A stretch of 64,000 nt of DNA from Lactarius indigo (Eukaryota; Basidiomycota; Agaricomycetes; Russulales; Russulaceae), in the NCBI GenBank assembly GCA_025766275.1, contig JAFKAC010000038.1:1-64000 (forward strand). Reading direction: 5' to 3'. Below the pieces are notes generated by a model. It worked only from the letters and a program-made list of their open reading frames with translations. It was not told where the DNA came from and did no database searches. This document shows positions 26,288 through 37,189 of this stretch, one piece after another. The stretch's first letter is position 1. Every line of letters starts with the position of its first letter. The position numbers were made by a program, and so were the translations under genes.

Positions 26288-27886
26288 TCATTTCTTGGTA
26301 TTTTTCCTCCTCGGCTTGTGAGTGGTGGGCTTGTTAGTCTGCACCACATTCTGTGGCTCATTAGCCTCTGCAACTTTCTCAGGCTCAGGCCGCTCCATCT
26401 GGCCAGAAGATGGGGCAGGGGACAGGCTACGAGGGACTGTCAATGGTAGTGGGTCGGGTTGAATTGCTGGAGAGTGAACTTTCGCTTGGCTGAGACAACT
26501 GACTAGGTCTGTGATGTCTGAGTCATTGGCATAGCCGTTGCATGTGCTAGGCCCCGAATTATCTGGTGATGACAACTCTGTAGAATCTGGATCCTTCCCA
26601 AAGAGTACCTTGTCGTACCAGGAAAGTAGGTCTTTGCGATGCGTAGCAGGAAAACTAAGGATAGCACATTTATGGCAGTTAAAACACTGCCCCCATGGAA
26701 TGCAGCTTGGCCCCAATGTCCTCTCTGAAAAAGATTGGTCCGGGCTGCACACATATGTGAGCTACATTATCAAGTTAGCAAAGGAAGACACTAGATCCAA
26801 ACACTCATTACTTACCAGGGTGGCTGCCATTGCAATCATTCCAGGAGTGGCCGAATCGACACCCCAGATCACTCCCTTTGTCAAGCATTTTGCAGTGGCC
26901 TCACCATCGATTGATGAGGGCCCATAAAAAATGAGTTTAAGGAACTAAAAAAAATGTGTCAGTGGTTTATATGGCTATGAAACTCAGGCCATCATATGCA
27001 CTTTTACAAGTACCATAGACCAGTATGGGCAGTGGCTGCTGACATCATAGTTGGGGAAAATGAGCCATGGAAAGGGCGCATATGTCATGCCGGGTTTTGC
27101 TGGGCTTCCAAGGAGCTTTTGAAGCTCTGGAGAAGTCGTGCGATCAAAGTTCCTGGCAAACAGAGCCGAGCTGAGGTTGAGGCCATTGAAGAAACGGGGC
27201 ACATAGGCGCGCACTGCATGTGCTGAATTTGCACATTCTTGATCAAATTGCTTGAGAAACTACACTGCAGCAAATTAATCAGATGCGCCAGGAGAAAATT
27301 TGAAAACTTACAATGTTCTTGAACGTCATGCTTTGATCAGGGTCCGCAAGTTCCAGCCAGAGATGTGGCTTAAGGTCCCTGTACAACTCGGTGATTACAC
27401 CATGCGCTTCAGAACCACCAGCAGGATCATTGTAGCATGAGGGATTGAGTGGGTCAAGGTGTTCAGGGAAAGGGATTCCGAGTGTGGTTTTTTTAACCCA
27501 GAGCTCGCCGACTATGGAAAACCTACCCCTGGCAAGCAATATCTCCCTCGACTCCCCCTCCAATGACCCCCTCGCAGCTCTTGAGGTTTTTGTGGACTTG
27601 TTCACCTCTTCCAGTTCTTCATAGTCAATTCTTAGTGCCTTCAACTCATTGCCGAGCATTTGCTGATGAATCTGGCTGGCTTTGAGCATCTAGTAGAGGT
27701 GAGTCAAATTAGTGTAAGAAATGACACGAGAATGAGATGAGTGACCTCATGCAATTGCTGATTCAAAAGGTTGGGTGGAAGTGTTGACACCGTAGATGGC
27801 AACGGTGCCGAATTGACCTCATCTTCTAGATCTGAATTGAAGGGACCACATCGTGAAGAGGACGAATCATCATCATTGGAAGCCAT
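26288..27886 (-). CDS. Intact five-exon gene, 457-aa protein of unknown function
   Basis: All splice sites resolve cleanly. The exons are 27886-27746, 27689-27312, 27259-27008, 26944-26816 and 26761-26288. Every exon length is a multiple of three (141, 378, 252, 129 and 474 nt), so all four introns (56, 52, 63 and 54 nt) are phase 0. The N-terminus is acidic and Ser-rich ('MASNDDDSSSSR'), followed by a probable coiled coil ('LGNELKALRIDYEELEEVNK'). The central part has 'FPEHLDPLNPSCYND', 'AHAVRAYVPRFFNG', 'FPWLIFPNYDVSS' and 'GVIWGVDSATPGMIAMAA'. A cysteine cluster 'CIPWGQCFNCHKC' and a Pro/Ser-rich basic tail 'KPRRKNTKK' (NLS-like) follow. I think this is a lineage-specific Agaricomycete family but cannot name it. 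It is the only fully intact multi-exon frame in the element. Confidence 0.72.
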
Positions 27887-27924
27887 AAAAAATTGTAAGA
27901 GGGGGATGGAGATCAGTGGATCAG

Positions 27925-28640
27925 TTGTGCAACTACCTTATAATCCTTATAATGGACTCTCGACCCTGGAATAAAACTTTTCAAGCCAAGAGTCCCTGTC
28001 CACTGTCCACATACAAAACCACCTGGTAAACAGAGATTGGGGGTGCAGCACACAAGTATTATTAATAGATGTAACTTGCATTGATATCTGGCTCCTGTTC
28101 CCAGTTGAGACATCGGCTCAGTCCGAGGAATGGTCCAACCCAGAATGAATGTAATAGCGAAGGGGGTGTTGATAGTAATAACTTATTACTATGGCACGAT
28201 TGATGTTGACACCAAAACTATGAGAGCAATCTTAGTAATGTCTGGACTCAAGGCAGCGTACCTGATGATAGGGGAAAAGGATGCGAGTTCGTTGGCCACA
28301 CGGTTGCTGTGCTGATACTTGTGTGCAACCTCGTCAGAGACATAGGTGGTAGTGATACAGTGCCAGTGAACGTCACTGGGGTTGACAAAGGTTCTGTCCT
28401 CTGAGCCAGCTGATGTATTAGCGTTGCTTCCCAAAACTTGTGAAGACAACCTAGTAGTAGCCATGTAAAAACCCCGATCACAATAACATTGGGTTTGTGC
28501 CGTTGGATGAAGTCCCGAACTTGTCCTGGTACCCAATGAGATTGTTGATTCTGTGTGCTCATGAAGATGACCAGCTTTATTATCTAAAATGATTACATGG
28601 AAGGTTGGGTAATCACAATCAATTAAAAGAATAGTCACAC
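27925..28640 (-). pseudogene. Spt6-like fragment (YqgF and HhH regions), decayed
   Basis: Spt6 is a histone chaperone and elongation factor that travels with RNA polymerase II. Minus-strand reading gives 'FHVIILDNKAGHLHEHTE', then 'VRDFIQRHKPNVIVIG', 'GFYMATTRLSSQV', 'DEVAHKYQHSNRVANE', 'AALSPDITKI', 'GVNINRAIVISYYYQHP' and finally 'GSRVHYKDYKVVAQL'. These follow, in order, the Spt6 YqgF domain, the 'GVDINRA...PYYQHLL' segment and the 'GSRVHPEDY' segment. Frame changes occur near 28530, 28465 and 28210. About 25 residues are missing after 'DITKI', as is the conserved 'CVGLARY' segment. The N-terminal and SH2/S1 parts of Spt6 are absent here. It is therefore a dead fragment, not the host's essential gene, either captured by the element or left by an old duplication. 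Confidence 0.68.
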
Positions 28641-28875
28641 ACCTACAATGGTCCAATTAAACACAGCACAGGCAGGTGCTGCATCAGCGTGGAAGCAATT
28701 ATTAATAATGGTGAGAGGTGAGATCTGGTGAGACAATATTGGCTGGTGTTATTCGATGTAATATTGATCTTTGTTGATCTCCCACGCTTGATGTAATAAA
28801 TGTAAATATATTGTCACTTTCTCCAACACCACCCACCATCCCTAATATTACTCCTTGTTCTACTCCCTCATACTT

Positions 28876-31800
28876 ATGCCAAAAGCAAGTCAATCCCTGA
28901 GCAAGACAAAGAAATGTCAATTATGTCACCTTTCATTTCGCGCCCAGAATCTTCCAGCCCACATCAAGAAATGTGAGAGGGAACGAAGGGAACGCCAGGG
29001 GGAAATAAAGTACATGAAGACCCGGGAGAGGAGACTTCGCACACTAGAGGCAAGTTACGATGGTACGTGATGGACACACCATATCATATTTGATGTACTG
29101 ACCGATGATTCAGAGTTTTCAGCCCCGGGTGTTGCCATTCCAGATGAACCCCAAACCTATGACTTTGTTGCTGCCGACCCGATGGACTTTGATGTGGGCT
29201 TTGAAACATCAGGTACATAGTATTTCGATCTTCCTACCTAGTGGTTGATGTGATCACCTACCTAGTGCGTGAACAGACACCCCCTCCTGTCACAATAATG
29301 ACTGGCCCTTCTGTGAGACCCGCCAAATTTGCAATCGAATACCATCCAAATAGTGGACGAGCACCACAAGGTCCTGGCAATCACAGCTGCAAATGCAAAC
29401 GTCCCAGTTTTCCTAAGGCCAAACCATGGCGTCTGTTCTTCAAAACATGCAAAGACTTCCTGTTCTTGGAGGTTCTCATGGAGGCTGGGATGAACAAGGA
29501 TTGCACTGACCGTCTCATTGAAGTTGTCAGACTCTGTATTGAGGGCAAGGGCACACTTACCTTCTCAAATTACTCAGACATTCGGGGTGTGTGGGAGCGC
29601 GCATCGCTTCAAGTGACCACTGTAAGCCCAGGAATTCTACTGAAGTTTTGTCACTAATTTTTTCAAGGTCTAGTTTAATTTCCGCGACATTTCAGTCCCT
29701 TACAATGGTGTGGATCGGACATTTGAGGTACCTCATCGTCCACTATGGGACTGGGCAGTCGACCTCATCACAGACCCACAATTGGACCAATATTTCGAAT
29801 GGGACGCGCAGAAGGTCTTTAAGCACAACGGGGAGAATATCTCTCGTGTATACGACGAGCCTTGGACTGCAGACTCATTCTGGAACTTTCAAGTACGCAT
29901 ATTACTATCTATCCCTTGTAGCAGTCGAGTCAGTGTACCTTTTTTGTTGTTGAACAAATTATCATTGCAGTCCGGGATCCCCAAGGGTGCGCACCCATTA
30001 TGCTTCATCCTCTATGCAGATAAGTCGAAGCTGTCCAGCTTCAGCACAGAAAAGGCCTACCCAGTGATCACTCGCTGCGTGAACCTACCAGCTGAGATTC
30101 GGAATCACAATAGCGGCGTTGGCGGTGGGTGCATTGTTGGGTGGTTGCCAGATGTAAGTTTTCTGGTTAATAAGTATCTGATGTTGCATTGTAACACCCA
30201 TTCTAGATTCCGGAAACCGCAGAGGGCTCTGGAAAAACTGGATTCACCAACTTCAAACACAAGGTCTGGCATCGTGCATTTCACTGCATAATCAAATCCA
30301 TTGTCGACAAATCTAAGGCAGGCTACTGGCTTCAGTGCGTTGATGGCACCCAACAACAATTTTTCCCTGGCATCATCACATTATCCACCGACTATGAAGA
30401 ACAGTAATACGTATTTTATTCTCTATCACCGCCTGAATTGACTGACCCCAATGTATTAGGTGCGTTATGTCTCTAATCCGGGGTGCTCATGGAAAAATGC
30501 CCTGCCCGATTTGTTTCATCCCCGACAACCAGCTCGCTGACGTCTCAAACACTTGGCCACTGAGGACAATGGAACGGATTCGGGAACTTATTGAAGAAGG
30601 GAGAACCCTCAACAAGAGCGTTGATCGCAAGTACCATTTTTCTAGATATGGGATTCATGATGTCGATGTGAGTCTCATGACTATTTTGTCCATTAATTAT
30701 GTGTAACGGTGGGTCTAGAATGTGTTCTGGCACGTCAACAATTCCGACCCATATCACGTGTTATCCTTTGACAGGCTTCATGCGAACAATAATGGCATAT
30801 TCAGGAATCATTTATGGAAGAGGTTCAAGGGTCTCTTTAAGGATACCATAATAGGGCACGCTGCCGCAACGAAACTCGAACACCAGTAATATACTATTTC
30901 CCGTCTCATCCAAGTCAATATCCCAGTGCTAACTTCACTCCACTCCCTCAGGTTCAATCTCACGCCCTGCTGGCGTGGTCTAAATCACTTTTCTGAAGTG
31001 ATGCGCATGGATTTCACAGATGGTGGGAAGAACGAGGATATATCCAAGGTGTGTCAATTATATGTGGCTTCATCTCGTCGACTGACAAACTCAGGTTGTG
31101 GTCTTTGCTGCACACAATATTTTTCCGCCAGACAAAGATAAAGAAGAGTGGAAGTTACTACTCTGCCTGTGAAGTTTTTCCATCTTGGATTTACTTCTAT
31201 TTTTGGAGGTACACATGGAGGAGACAATTCTGGCTGGGCAGAGCGAACTTGAGAGGTTTGGGACCCTCATGAAGGTACTCAATCTCTTTTGATGATCCAG
31301 TGGTACTGATCTATTTGACAGGAGTATGCCGAATTATGTGTTACATTGGAGGAGGATCCGCAGAGTAAAACCACAGCCAAAAACTGGAACTTCCCCAAGA
31401 TGCACGCGTTGGTCCACGGCTTCGATGATATCAAAGCGAAAGGTGCCTCACGCAACTACAATACAAAGTCAAACGAGAAGATGCACGGCTTCCTCAGGAA
31501 GCTGTACTTAAACCGGACTAATTTCAAGCGTGTTGCATCTCAGGTTCGTCGCCCACCTTATCTTTATCTATTCAATTTGTGATGATCTCTCAAACATAGA
31601 TCTTAAAATACGAACACATTTCGCTCGTTGTGGCGCTGATTCGGAAACAAATCGACAAACTCAACGCGGCTAAACGTGAGCCAGTGACGAACAAGGATGA
31701 CATTGGATGTGACACTTTGGGGAGCACTCAAGAACAACATATTGGTTCCTCTGTAGAACCCCCAGTACAAGATGGCCCATCACGTCGAGGGAGAAGGTCG

Positions 31801-32518
31801 ACGTTCGATGCCAGGGCTGTTATTTTGCGATCATGACAGTCTCCTGTCATATTTGGGGCTCTTGAAGCCCAGGGGGTTCAAGATAGGACTTTCAGGAACT
31901 TCCATGCGAGGCTCGTGACATGGCTGACTAACACAATGCCTTTGTATAACTTCAGTTTTGCACCAGGCTGTATGCGTGTTGAATTTCAGGCTGAAGACAA
32001 GGTGAGTTTCACATCTAATCTGGTATTTTGGCTCATAGCCTTTTAAGATCATGGAATATAGGTCGATGAAAGTATGTTACGAATCAATGGTCAACTGGCA
32101 ACAATACCTGGACTACCTATATTGTAGCCCACAATTCCATGGCCTTGAGAGACGCGATTTCGTGATTCTTAAGACGACAAATGGGTTCATTTTCGCGGAG
32201 CTTCTGTTTATATTCACCACCTCAGTCGCAGAGTATACATTCCCTATTTGCCTGGTGCACCCCCTTGACGCCGCAAGCCAACCACGGTCCAAGGATGTCG
32301 ATTTGAGGCTTCGTTGTCTCCGCTCCAAGTCATCAACGGAGTTCTTTTTTGCGCAGTCAATTGTGTGTGGTGTGCCGCTCATTCGAACCTTTGATAATAT
32401 GTCTGGCGACTACTTTGTGATGGATGTTGTTGACCACAGCGGCGACCTATTCTTTCATTGCAATGAAATATTCAGATGGCAATGTATTCGCAATTATATT
32501 CCATCTGATCCCATTTGA
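28876..32518 (+). pseudogene. Plavaka-family transposase, 13 exons, two nonsense codons
   Basis: DNA transposase of the Plavaka group known from fungi. Exons: 28876-29062, 29114-29212, 29242-29621, 29674-29892, 29971-30153, 30207-30403, 30460-30667, 30719-30885, 30952-31048, 31095-31274, 31322-31543, 31600-32001 and 32048-32518; the frame holds across every junction. The N-terminal zinc-finger-like segment is 'CQLCHLSFRAQNLPAHIKKC'. Core motifs: 'YNGVDRTFEVPHRPLWDWAV', 'LCFILYADKSKLSSFST', 'GCIVGWLPD', 'GAHGKMPCPICF', 'FWHVNNSDPYHVLSFDRLH', 'NWNFPKMHALVHGFDDIKAK' and 'EYRSMKVCYESMVNWQQY'. Two in-frame TGA codons (31170-31172 and 31834-31836) are the only breaks found, both where CGA (Arg) would fit. 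The start at 28876 is the first ATG; the frame upstream has none. The last exon may instead end by splicing at about 32519-32550. Confidence 0.82.
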
Positions 32519-33239
32519 CTTATTCCCCTCTTAGGACTACTACATTGGAGACTAATGTACAAGGTAAGACTCATTTATCCATTTTGTATTCCATTGGCTA
32601 ATGCTTTCGTCATGACAGGCTTTCGCCGTTTAGTTGTTTGATTGTCCTGAACTGAAATGGCTACACTCTCCTTAACAGTAATGAAGAATCAATCTAAGTG
32701 GTCATCGTCATTGATGAAAACTCCCACAGAACAACAACCAAGTTCGCAATCGTGCTCTTTGGGCATTGAGACCAACTGCCGCCAGAGGTTTCTCCAATGG
32801 TAAGCAGAAGCCCAAGATACCGCCTCTCGTCTGCTAGTGTTCATCAGAATTGGGGGGTCCACACTGAGTCCTGCCAGTATCCCACATGCTCTGCCATCTC
32901 ATGGGGTATCTGGCAGCACCTCGGCCTCCGTGACGCTTGTGGTGGGTTTGCCAAGCATGTTCTTAGACTTGAGGCCAGCAGGCGAGGTACACTGCCGATG
33001 TCATGTTTCGACTCGAACGGACTATACAGTTTGTGACCCTTACTGTACCGGTTGCAACTACGGCGGTAAGGTATATTAGTTGTGGACTTACCTACGGTGA
33101 TACGGTGATGCGATAGGAGATACGGATACGATAGCTGACTGAGGAACGATGCCACTAGTACTGGTACTAGTAGTATTAGGGTTTGAGATGTTTCTGCGAT
33201 ACGTTGGACGCTACCTTACTGTGACTCATAGCAGCGCTT

Positions 33240-33480
33240 CTAAGCCTGCTCAACTTGTATTTAAACTGTCTTGTGAAGACCAAGATATGCCATCTTGGTC
33301 TTCTTGAATCGTCACTTCTATTCTCTTCTCTTTCTCTTTCTCTCTCTCAACTCTAGAACAACTCCGACCTTGCTCGTGATCTATATAAGTGAAACCTGTC
33401 AGTGTACCTCCGCGTATTCACTAAGGCAGGAACTTGGACCTCCGTGTCTTCAAGTCAACGTACCGATACATCGCTAAGTC
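33240..33480 (+). repeat. Old LTR remnant with conserved hairpin
   Basis: Contains the hairpin GAAGACCAAGA...TCTTGGTCTTC (33275-33303), followed by a pyrimidine-rich stretch and a 'ctatataag' box. The same hairpin, also followed by 'TTCAAT'-like sequence, occurs in the LTRs at 45040, 58070 and (inverted) 48231. It lies inside the Plavaka element, so it is probably a nested, older insertion. The limits are not clear. Confidence 0.45.
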
Positions 33481-33499
33481 GTTACCGCCATTTGAGCTC

Positions 33500-34060
33500 A
33501 AGTCGAGCTAACGTCGTGACGACGTTACAGCCGAAGTCACCAAATTAAATGTGGCGAACGCGGATCTTAGCCAGTCGTGTGCAGAACTGGAACATGAGCT
33601 AGCCTAATCCTGCAAAGAGCTATGGAACAACATGATCGACTCCGCGCAGACACTGAGACGATTGAAGAACAGATTGCTCAGCTTCAGACCGATCACGCGG
33701 AGGAACTCGAATCCCTACAAGGCAAGTTGCAGCAAGTCGCTGTAGACCTTTAGGAGGCCTGAGAAGTGCACGCACTGATGGAGAAAGCTTCGTTAGATCT
33801 TTCTGCAGCTAACACCGGAACTCGAGGGCCGCCTCAATATCGTGTCAAAGCAACGTGATGCAGACAGCATATTAATTGCAGATCTTCAGATTGATAAAGC
33901 CATGGAAGAATTGCAGCAGACGACGCGCAAGCAGGATGACCTGGAAACCCTTCTGTGACAGGCAAGAACTGAACTCTCCCGAACCACCGACACCCCAGAA
34001 GACCGAGTATGCAAACTACTTGAAGAACATGTTCGTGCCGAGTCTCATCACGCAAGTAAT
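33500..34060 (+). pseudogene. Decayed coiled-coil coding fragment
   Basis: Translation gives heptad-like segments in one frame broken by stops: 'VTKLNVANADLSQSCAELEH', 'RLNIVSKQRDADSILIADLQ', 'KAMEELQQTTRKQDDLETLL' and 'ARTELSRTTDTPEDRVCKLL'. At least four stops interrupt it. No domain beyond the coiled coil can be named. It may be a gag-like part of the element behind the nearby LTR or another captured host fragment. From 34060 to 35240 I see no gene, only a C/G-rich stretch with a ten-base G run near 34550. Confidence 0.4.
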
Positions 34061-35451
34061 ATGACTCTCAGAGACAGTGCTAACAATCAAGACTCCACGT
34101 GTGCAACATGCTGCCTCTACCTCTGAACAAAGACCATCTCCCAGACAACCCTTCGCAAGCACGCATGCAGTCTCCACAGGAACTGATCGAATGTCACCAC
34201 ACATCAACAGGAACCCATCTGAGCCAGGCGTGAAGGGGGAGTACCTCACAGGGAGGCAGAAAGTGTCCAGACAGACCCAAACATGTGCGCATTCCTTCAA
34301 CTACGAACAACTTAACTCCACTACACTATTGCTAAGGGTTATTGCCCCCATCTCTGCTGCTCGCAAACGCATACGCAGATCTGATGCGCAGGAGTTGTCA
34401 GATCGATCAAGGGAGCGTCAGCCTAGGACAGCACGCCAGCGCAGACGACTCACCTACTGTTGCGCTCCAACACAGGCGCAGATCGAGCATCCACATGGGG
34501 AATTGCCTTGGGGCAGGTCGGCATCTTGAACTGACGTGGGCGGCGGCGGGGGGGGGGTGTTGCAGGAACGACAGGACCAGGGTCCACTTAGCCAAGAGCG
34601 AAGCCCAAGTCAGCCAATCCGCTTCCCTGCAGATTCAGAGAGTGAGTACTCACCGACATTCAACACGATCTGTCGACACTTTCACAGGGCATCCGGGAGA
34701 GTGTGCTCTTGTTTGCATTTGTCCAAGGGGCTCATTCTTGCTGAATTGATGAAGGAAAGCTGATGGAGGAAAACTGACGACGGTTGGTGCTCGCGTAGTT
34801 GGGAAACCACGCACAGCGCCAACATTCGCTTATTACTAATGTTGACATTTTCGTCGATTTCCTTAGCTCTCGTCGAAAATACACATAACATCCTTGTACA
34901 CAGTGATTCAGAGCGCAGCAGGCCCAAAGAATCATCAATAAGTCCCCCTCGTACCCCCAAGCTTTCATCACGGTCCACCCACCGCCTCCACCACCCTTGT
35001 TTACCCCGCCGCTCGCAAAAGAACGGCTTGATGTCGCCTTATGCATCGTTCTTGTTCTCACCTCACTGTGCCAACCAACTGCGGTTTTATTGTGCGTGTT
35101 CGTGTTTTGATTTTGCCATGCAGTTTGTCAATGGGCAATTTTTCCCCAACAGTCCAAGTCACGCCCCCATCGACTGTGCGCACGCGGATGTTGGTCTAAT
35201 ATCACTGAGTCGCCCAACAGCGAATTCAAGGAATTCTGAGGGCCCTCTGGGATTTATAATTTAATTATAATGTACCTTCTCGATCCTGCAACTTTATTAT
35301 AATACGTTGTCTTCCCTTATGATAATCTTATGATAGTTTGTAATTGTTGGTAAGTCTTATGATATTTATAAATACGAGCCACGTGCTTCTAATGTGCTTT
35401 TAAGACCTTAATAATGTCTTGAAATTACCTTACAATGGTAATTATAAACCG

Positions 35452-35495
35452 GTTAAATTATAAGGTGCTCCGGGATTTTGCAACATTATGTGACA
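35452..35495 (-). repeat. Right terminal inverted repeat
   Basis: Reverse complement pairs with 24627-24670 through TGT-ACAT, TGT-GCAAAAT, AGCA and TTATAAT. The inner flank (35250-35465) is packed with TTATAA-like motifs, as on the left. Confidence 0.55.
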
Positions 35496-36399
35496 GGGCT
35501 GTGTACTGGCTTTTTTTTTTTCAGACATATAGGAGGCGATGGAGACTTAAATGACAATGTTTTTGATACCGTCAACCGCATGGCCCAAGGCATGGCTCGC
35601 CTGCCAGATATGACTTTTATTGTCATTCAAGACCTGGGAAATGGTGAATGCATCACTCATCTCTGACTCTCAGGTCAGTCCTGGATTGATGGAATGTACC
35701 AAGTGACATCGTATTGCTGTACCTCATATCGTGGTCACGGGCATCATGATTCAACGACCATGTCGTGTAGACCCAAAATAGGAGGACAATGGGGTCTGAC
35801 TTGCAATCTAGAGGCAAGAAACCATTGCAATGCGATGTCGTGAATACATGTACACTACAGTCACGATTAATTGGTCAGGTAAGGCTAGCCCATGATTGTA
35901 TATTTCAATGGACTCTGATCTCCAATCCCAGGGCAGGTTAGGATCACGATATGATGCTGTCCGTGACATGCGTGAGTCCAGAATTGTAGAACAATGGGCT
36001 CTGATTTCTAACGCAGAAGCGAATAACAATGGAGGTGTGGTGCTGTGACATTTGTCGTGGCACTGACGGAGGGTGGACTTTGGGGATGCGCGGCTCACTA
36101 ATGAATAGGCGAGAATGGAATCCGGGAGCGCTGGACCCAACCGAGTCTTTTGTCCAATGTGTGGGTGACTCCATGAACTTGAAGAGCTCTGATGGTCACC
36201 CAGCCTGCCCTCAAGTTACAATTTTGGGTTTAAGGGACGTGCGTGCCCATCTCGGATGTGCGAGAACTTTCGCGTCTTGTCTTTCGCATCAACTCAACAA
36301 CTAGACTCGGGCAATGGTCATCCACTGTCGCACACCCCGTAATATCCCTGTAAGAGTTCACGATTTTCATGTGTGCGGATGATTGATTTTCTTTCTCTA

Positions 36400-36906
36400 A
36401 TACCTCAGACTACACCTTCCCTGATATCTGGCTATTTGTGGGGAATATGGCTTTGCCGAGCTATCACTCACAGCTTCCACGCAGTCTTACCTCTTCATGG
36501 GGATGTATTCGGCCCTCCTTATGTAGACATCGAAACTGCATTTTTTTTGCCTGGGGTTTCTCCGCCTCATGTATATGACACGCTTATCCATGTTGGTGGT
36601 TACAAGCTCCTAATCACTGGCTATTTCGATAATCGCTGCATCAGAAACCCAAACCTGCAGCACGACTTCCCTCTTATACCCTGGCAAGGCGAAATAGCTG
36701 TTCTGTTCATCGGGAAACGGAGAGCTTATGTTTCTCGAGCACCACCCAGACCGTTGGTCCATTTTGCTATTGCTTGGTAAGTTTCGGTTGCCCACATTGC
36801 TCAGCATGTAGTGCATATCTCTATCTTCATTCAGATATATGGAGGTTTGCATCGCCCATGCGGAGGTTGGATCCCCATTCCCAGCTTACATCAGTCTGTG
36901 CTAAAC
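36400..36906 (+). pseudogene. Fragment of an uncharacterised Agaricomycete family
   Basis: Coding exon ends at 36776 and continues after a 60-nt intron (36777-36836) to TAA at 36904-36906. Visible motifs: 'GPPYVDIETAFFLPGVSPP', 'YDTLIHVGGYKLLITGYFDN', 'IPWQGEIAVLFIGKRRAYVS' and, after the intron, 'YMEVCIAHAEVGSPFPAYI'. I believe this is a small recurrent family in mushroom genomes, function unknown. The codon split by the intron reads TG+A, a stop, where arginine would complete 'HFAIA-YMEV'; this again fits CGA to TGA. The 5' part was not found. Confidence 0.45.
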
Positions 36907-37189
36907 TCATGTGCATTCAATTGGCCACTCATCATTTTCCCTCAGCAATTGCCCTGACCACAGTGTAAGTGGACGAGGCGTAAACACCTTTGCAAGTCAT
37001 TAGTCCCAGCTCTGATGATATAGTATTATGTTAGGACGTCGCTGTAACCTCTGCCTGTTCAATTTCGAATTCTACCTTTTGAATTAACTCCAGCTCAGCT
37101 TTTGACGGGTGTTGCCTCACTGTCCCATTTCCACACTTTCCTGTTCTCTAATACTAATACTCTATTGAAGGACTAACCATTGAGACGGG

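Larger units (their letters stand above)
24627..35495 (+). mobile_element. Large Plavaka-type DNA transposon with passenger genes
   Basis: The outer ends form an imperfect terminal inverted repeat. The left end reads 'TGTGACATTGTCGCAAAAT'; the right end, reverse-complemented, reads 'TGTCACATAATGTTGCAAAA'. The match continues inwards through AGCA and TTATAAT. Both subterminal zones (24660-24905 and 35250-35465) are crowded with TTATAA-like motifs, a layout typical of elements whose transposase binds subterminal repeats. Inside lie a Plavaka transposase (28876-32518, plus), a five-exon gene (27886-26288, minus) and an Spt6-like remnant (28640-27925, minus). An old LTR and a coiled-coil remnant lie at 33.2-34.1 kb. 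No convincing target-site duplication was found, so the exact ends are inferred. Confidence 0.55.

Noticed and set aside
33140..33175. CTAG/TACT palindromic run as a regulatory operator
   Set aside because: Short, imperfect and unsupported by any neighbouring promoter; similar small runs occur at 54221-54240.
34342..34749. Overlapping ORFs near the ten-base G run
   Set aside because: Arg/Ser-rich, mutually overlapping on both strands, with no conserved motif; treated as non-coding.
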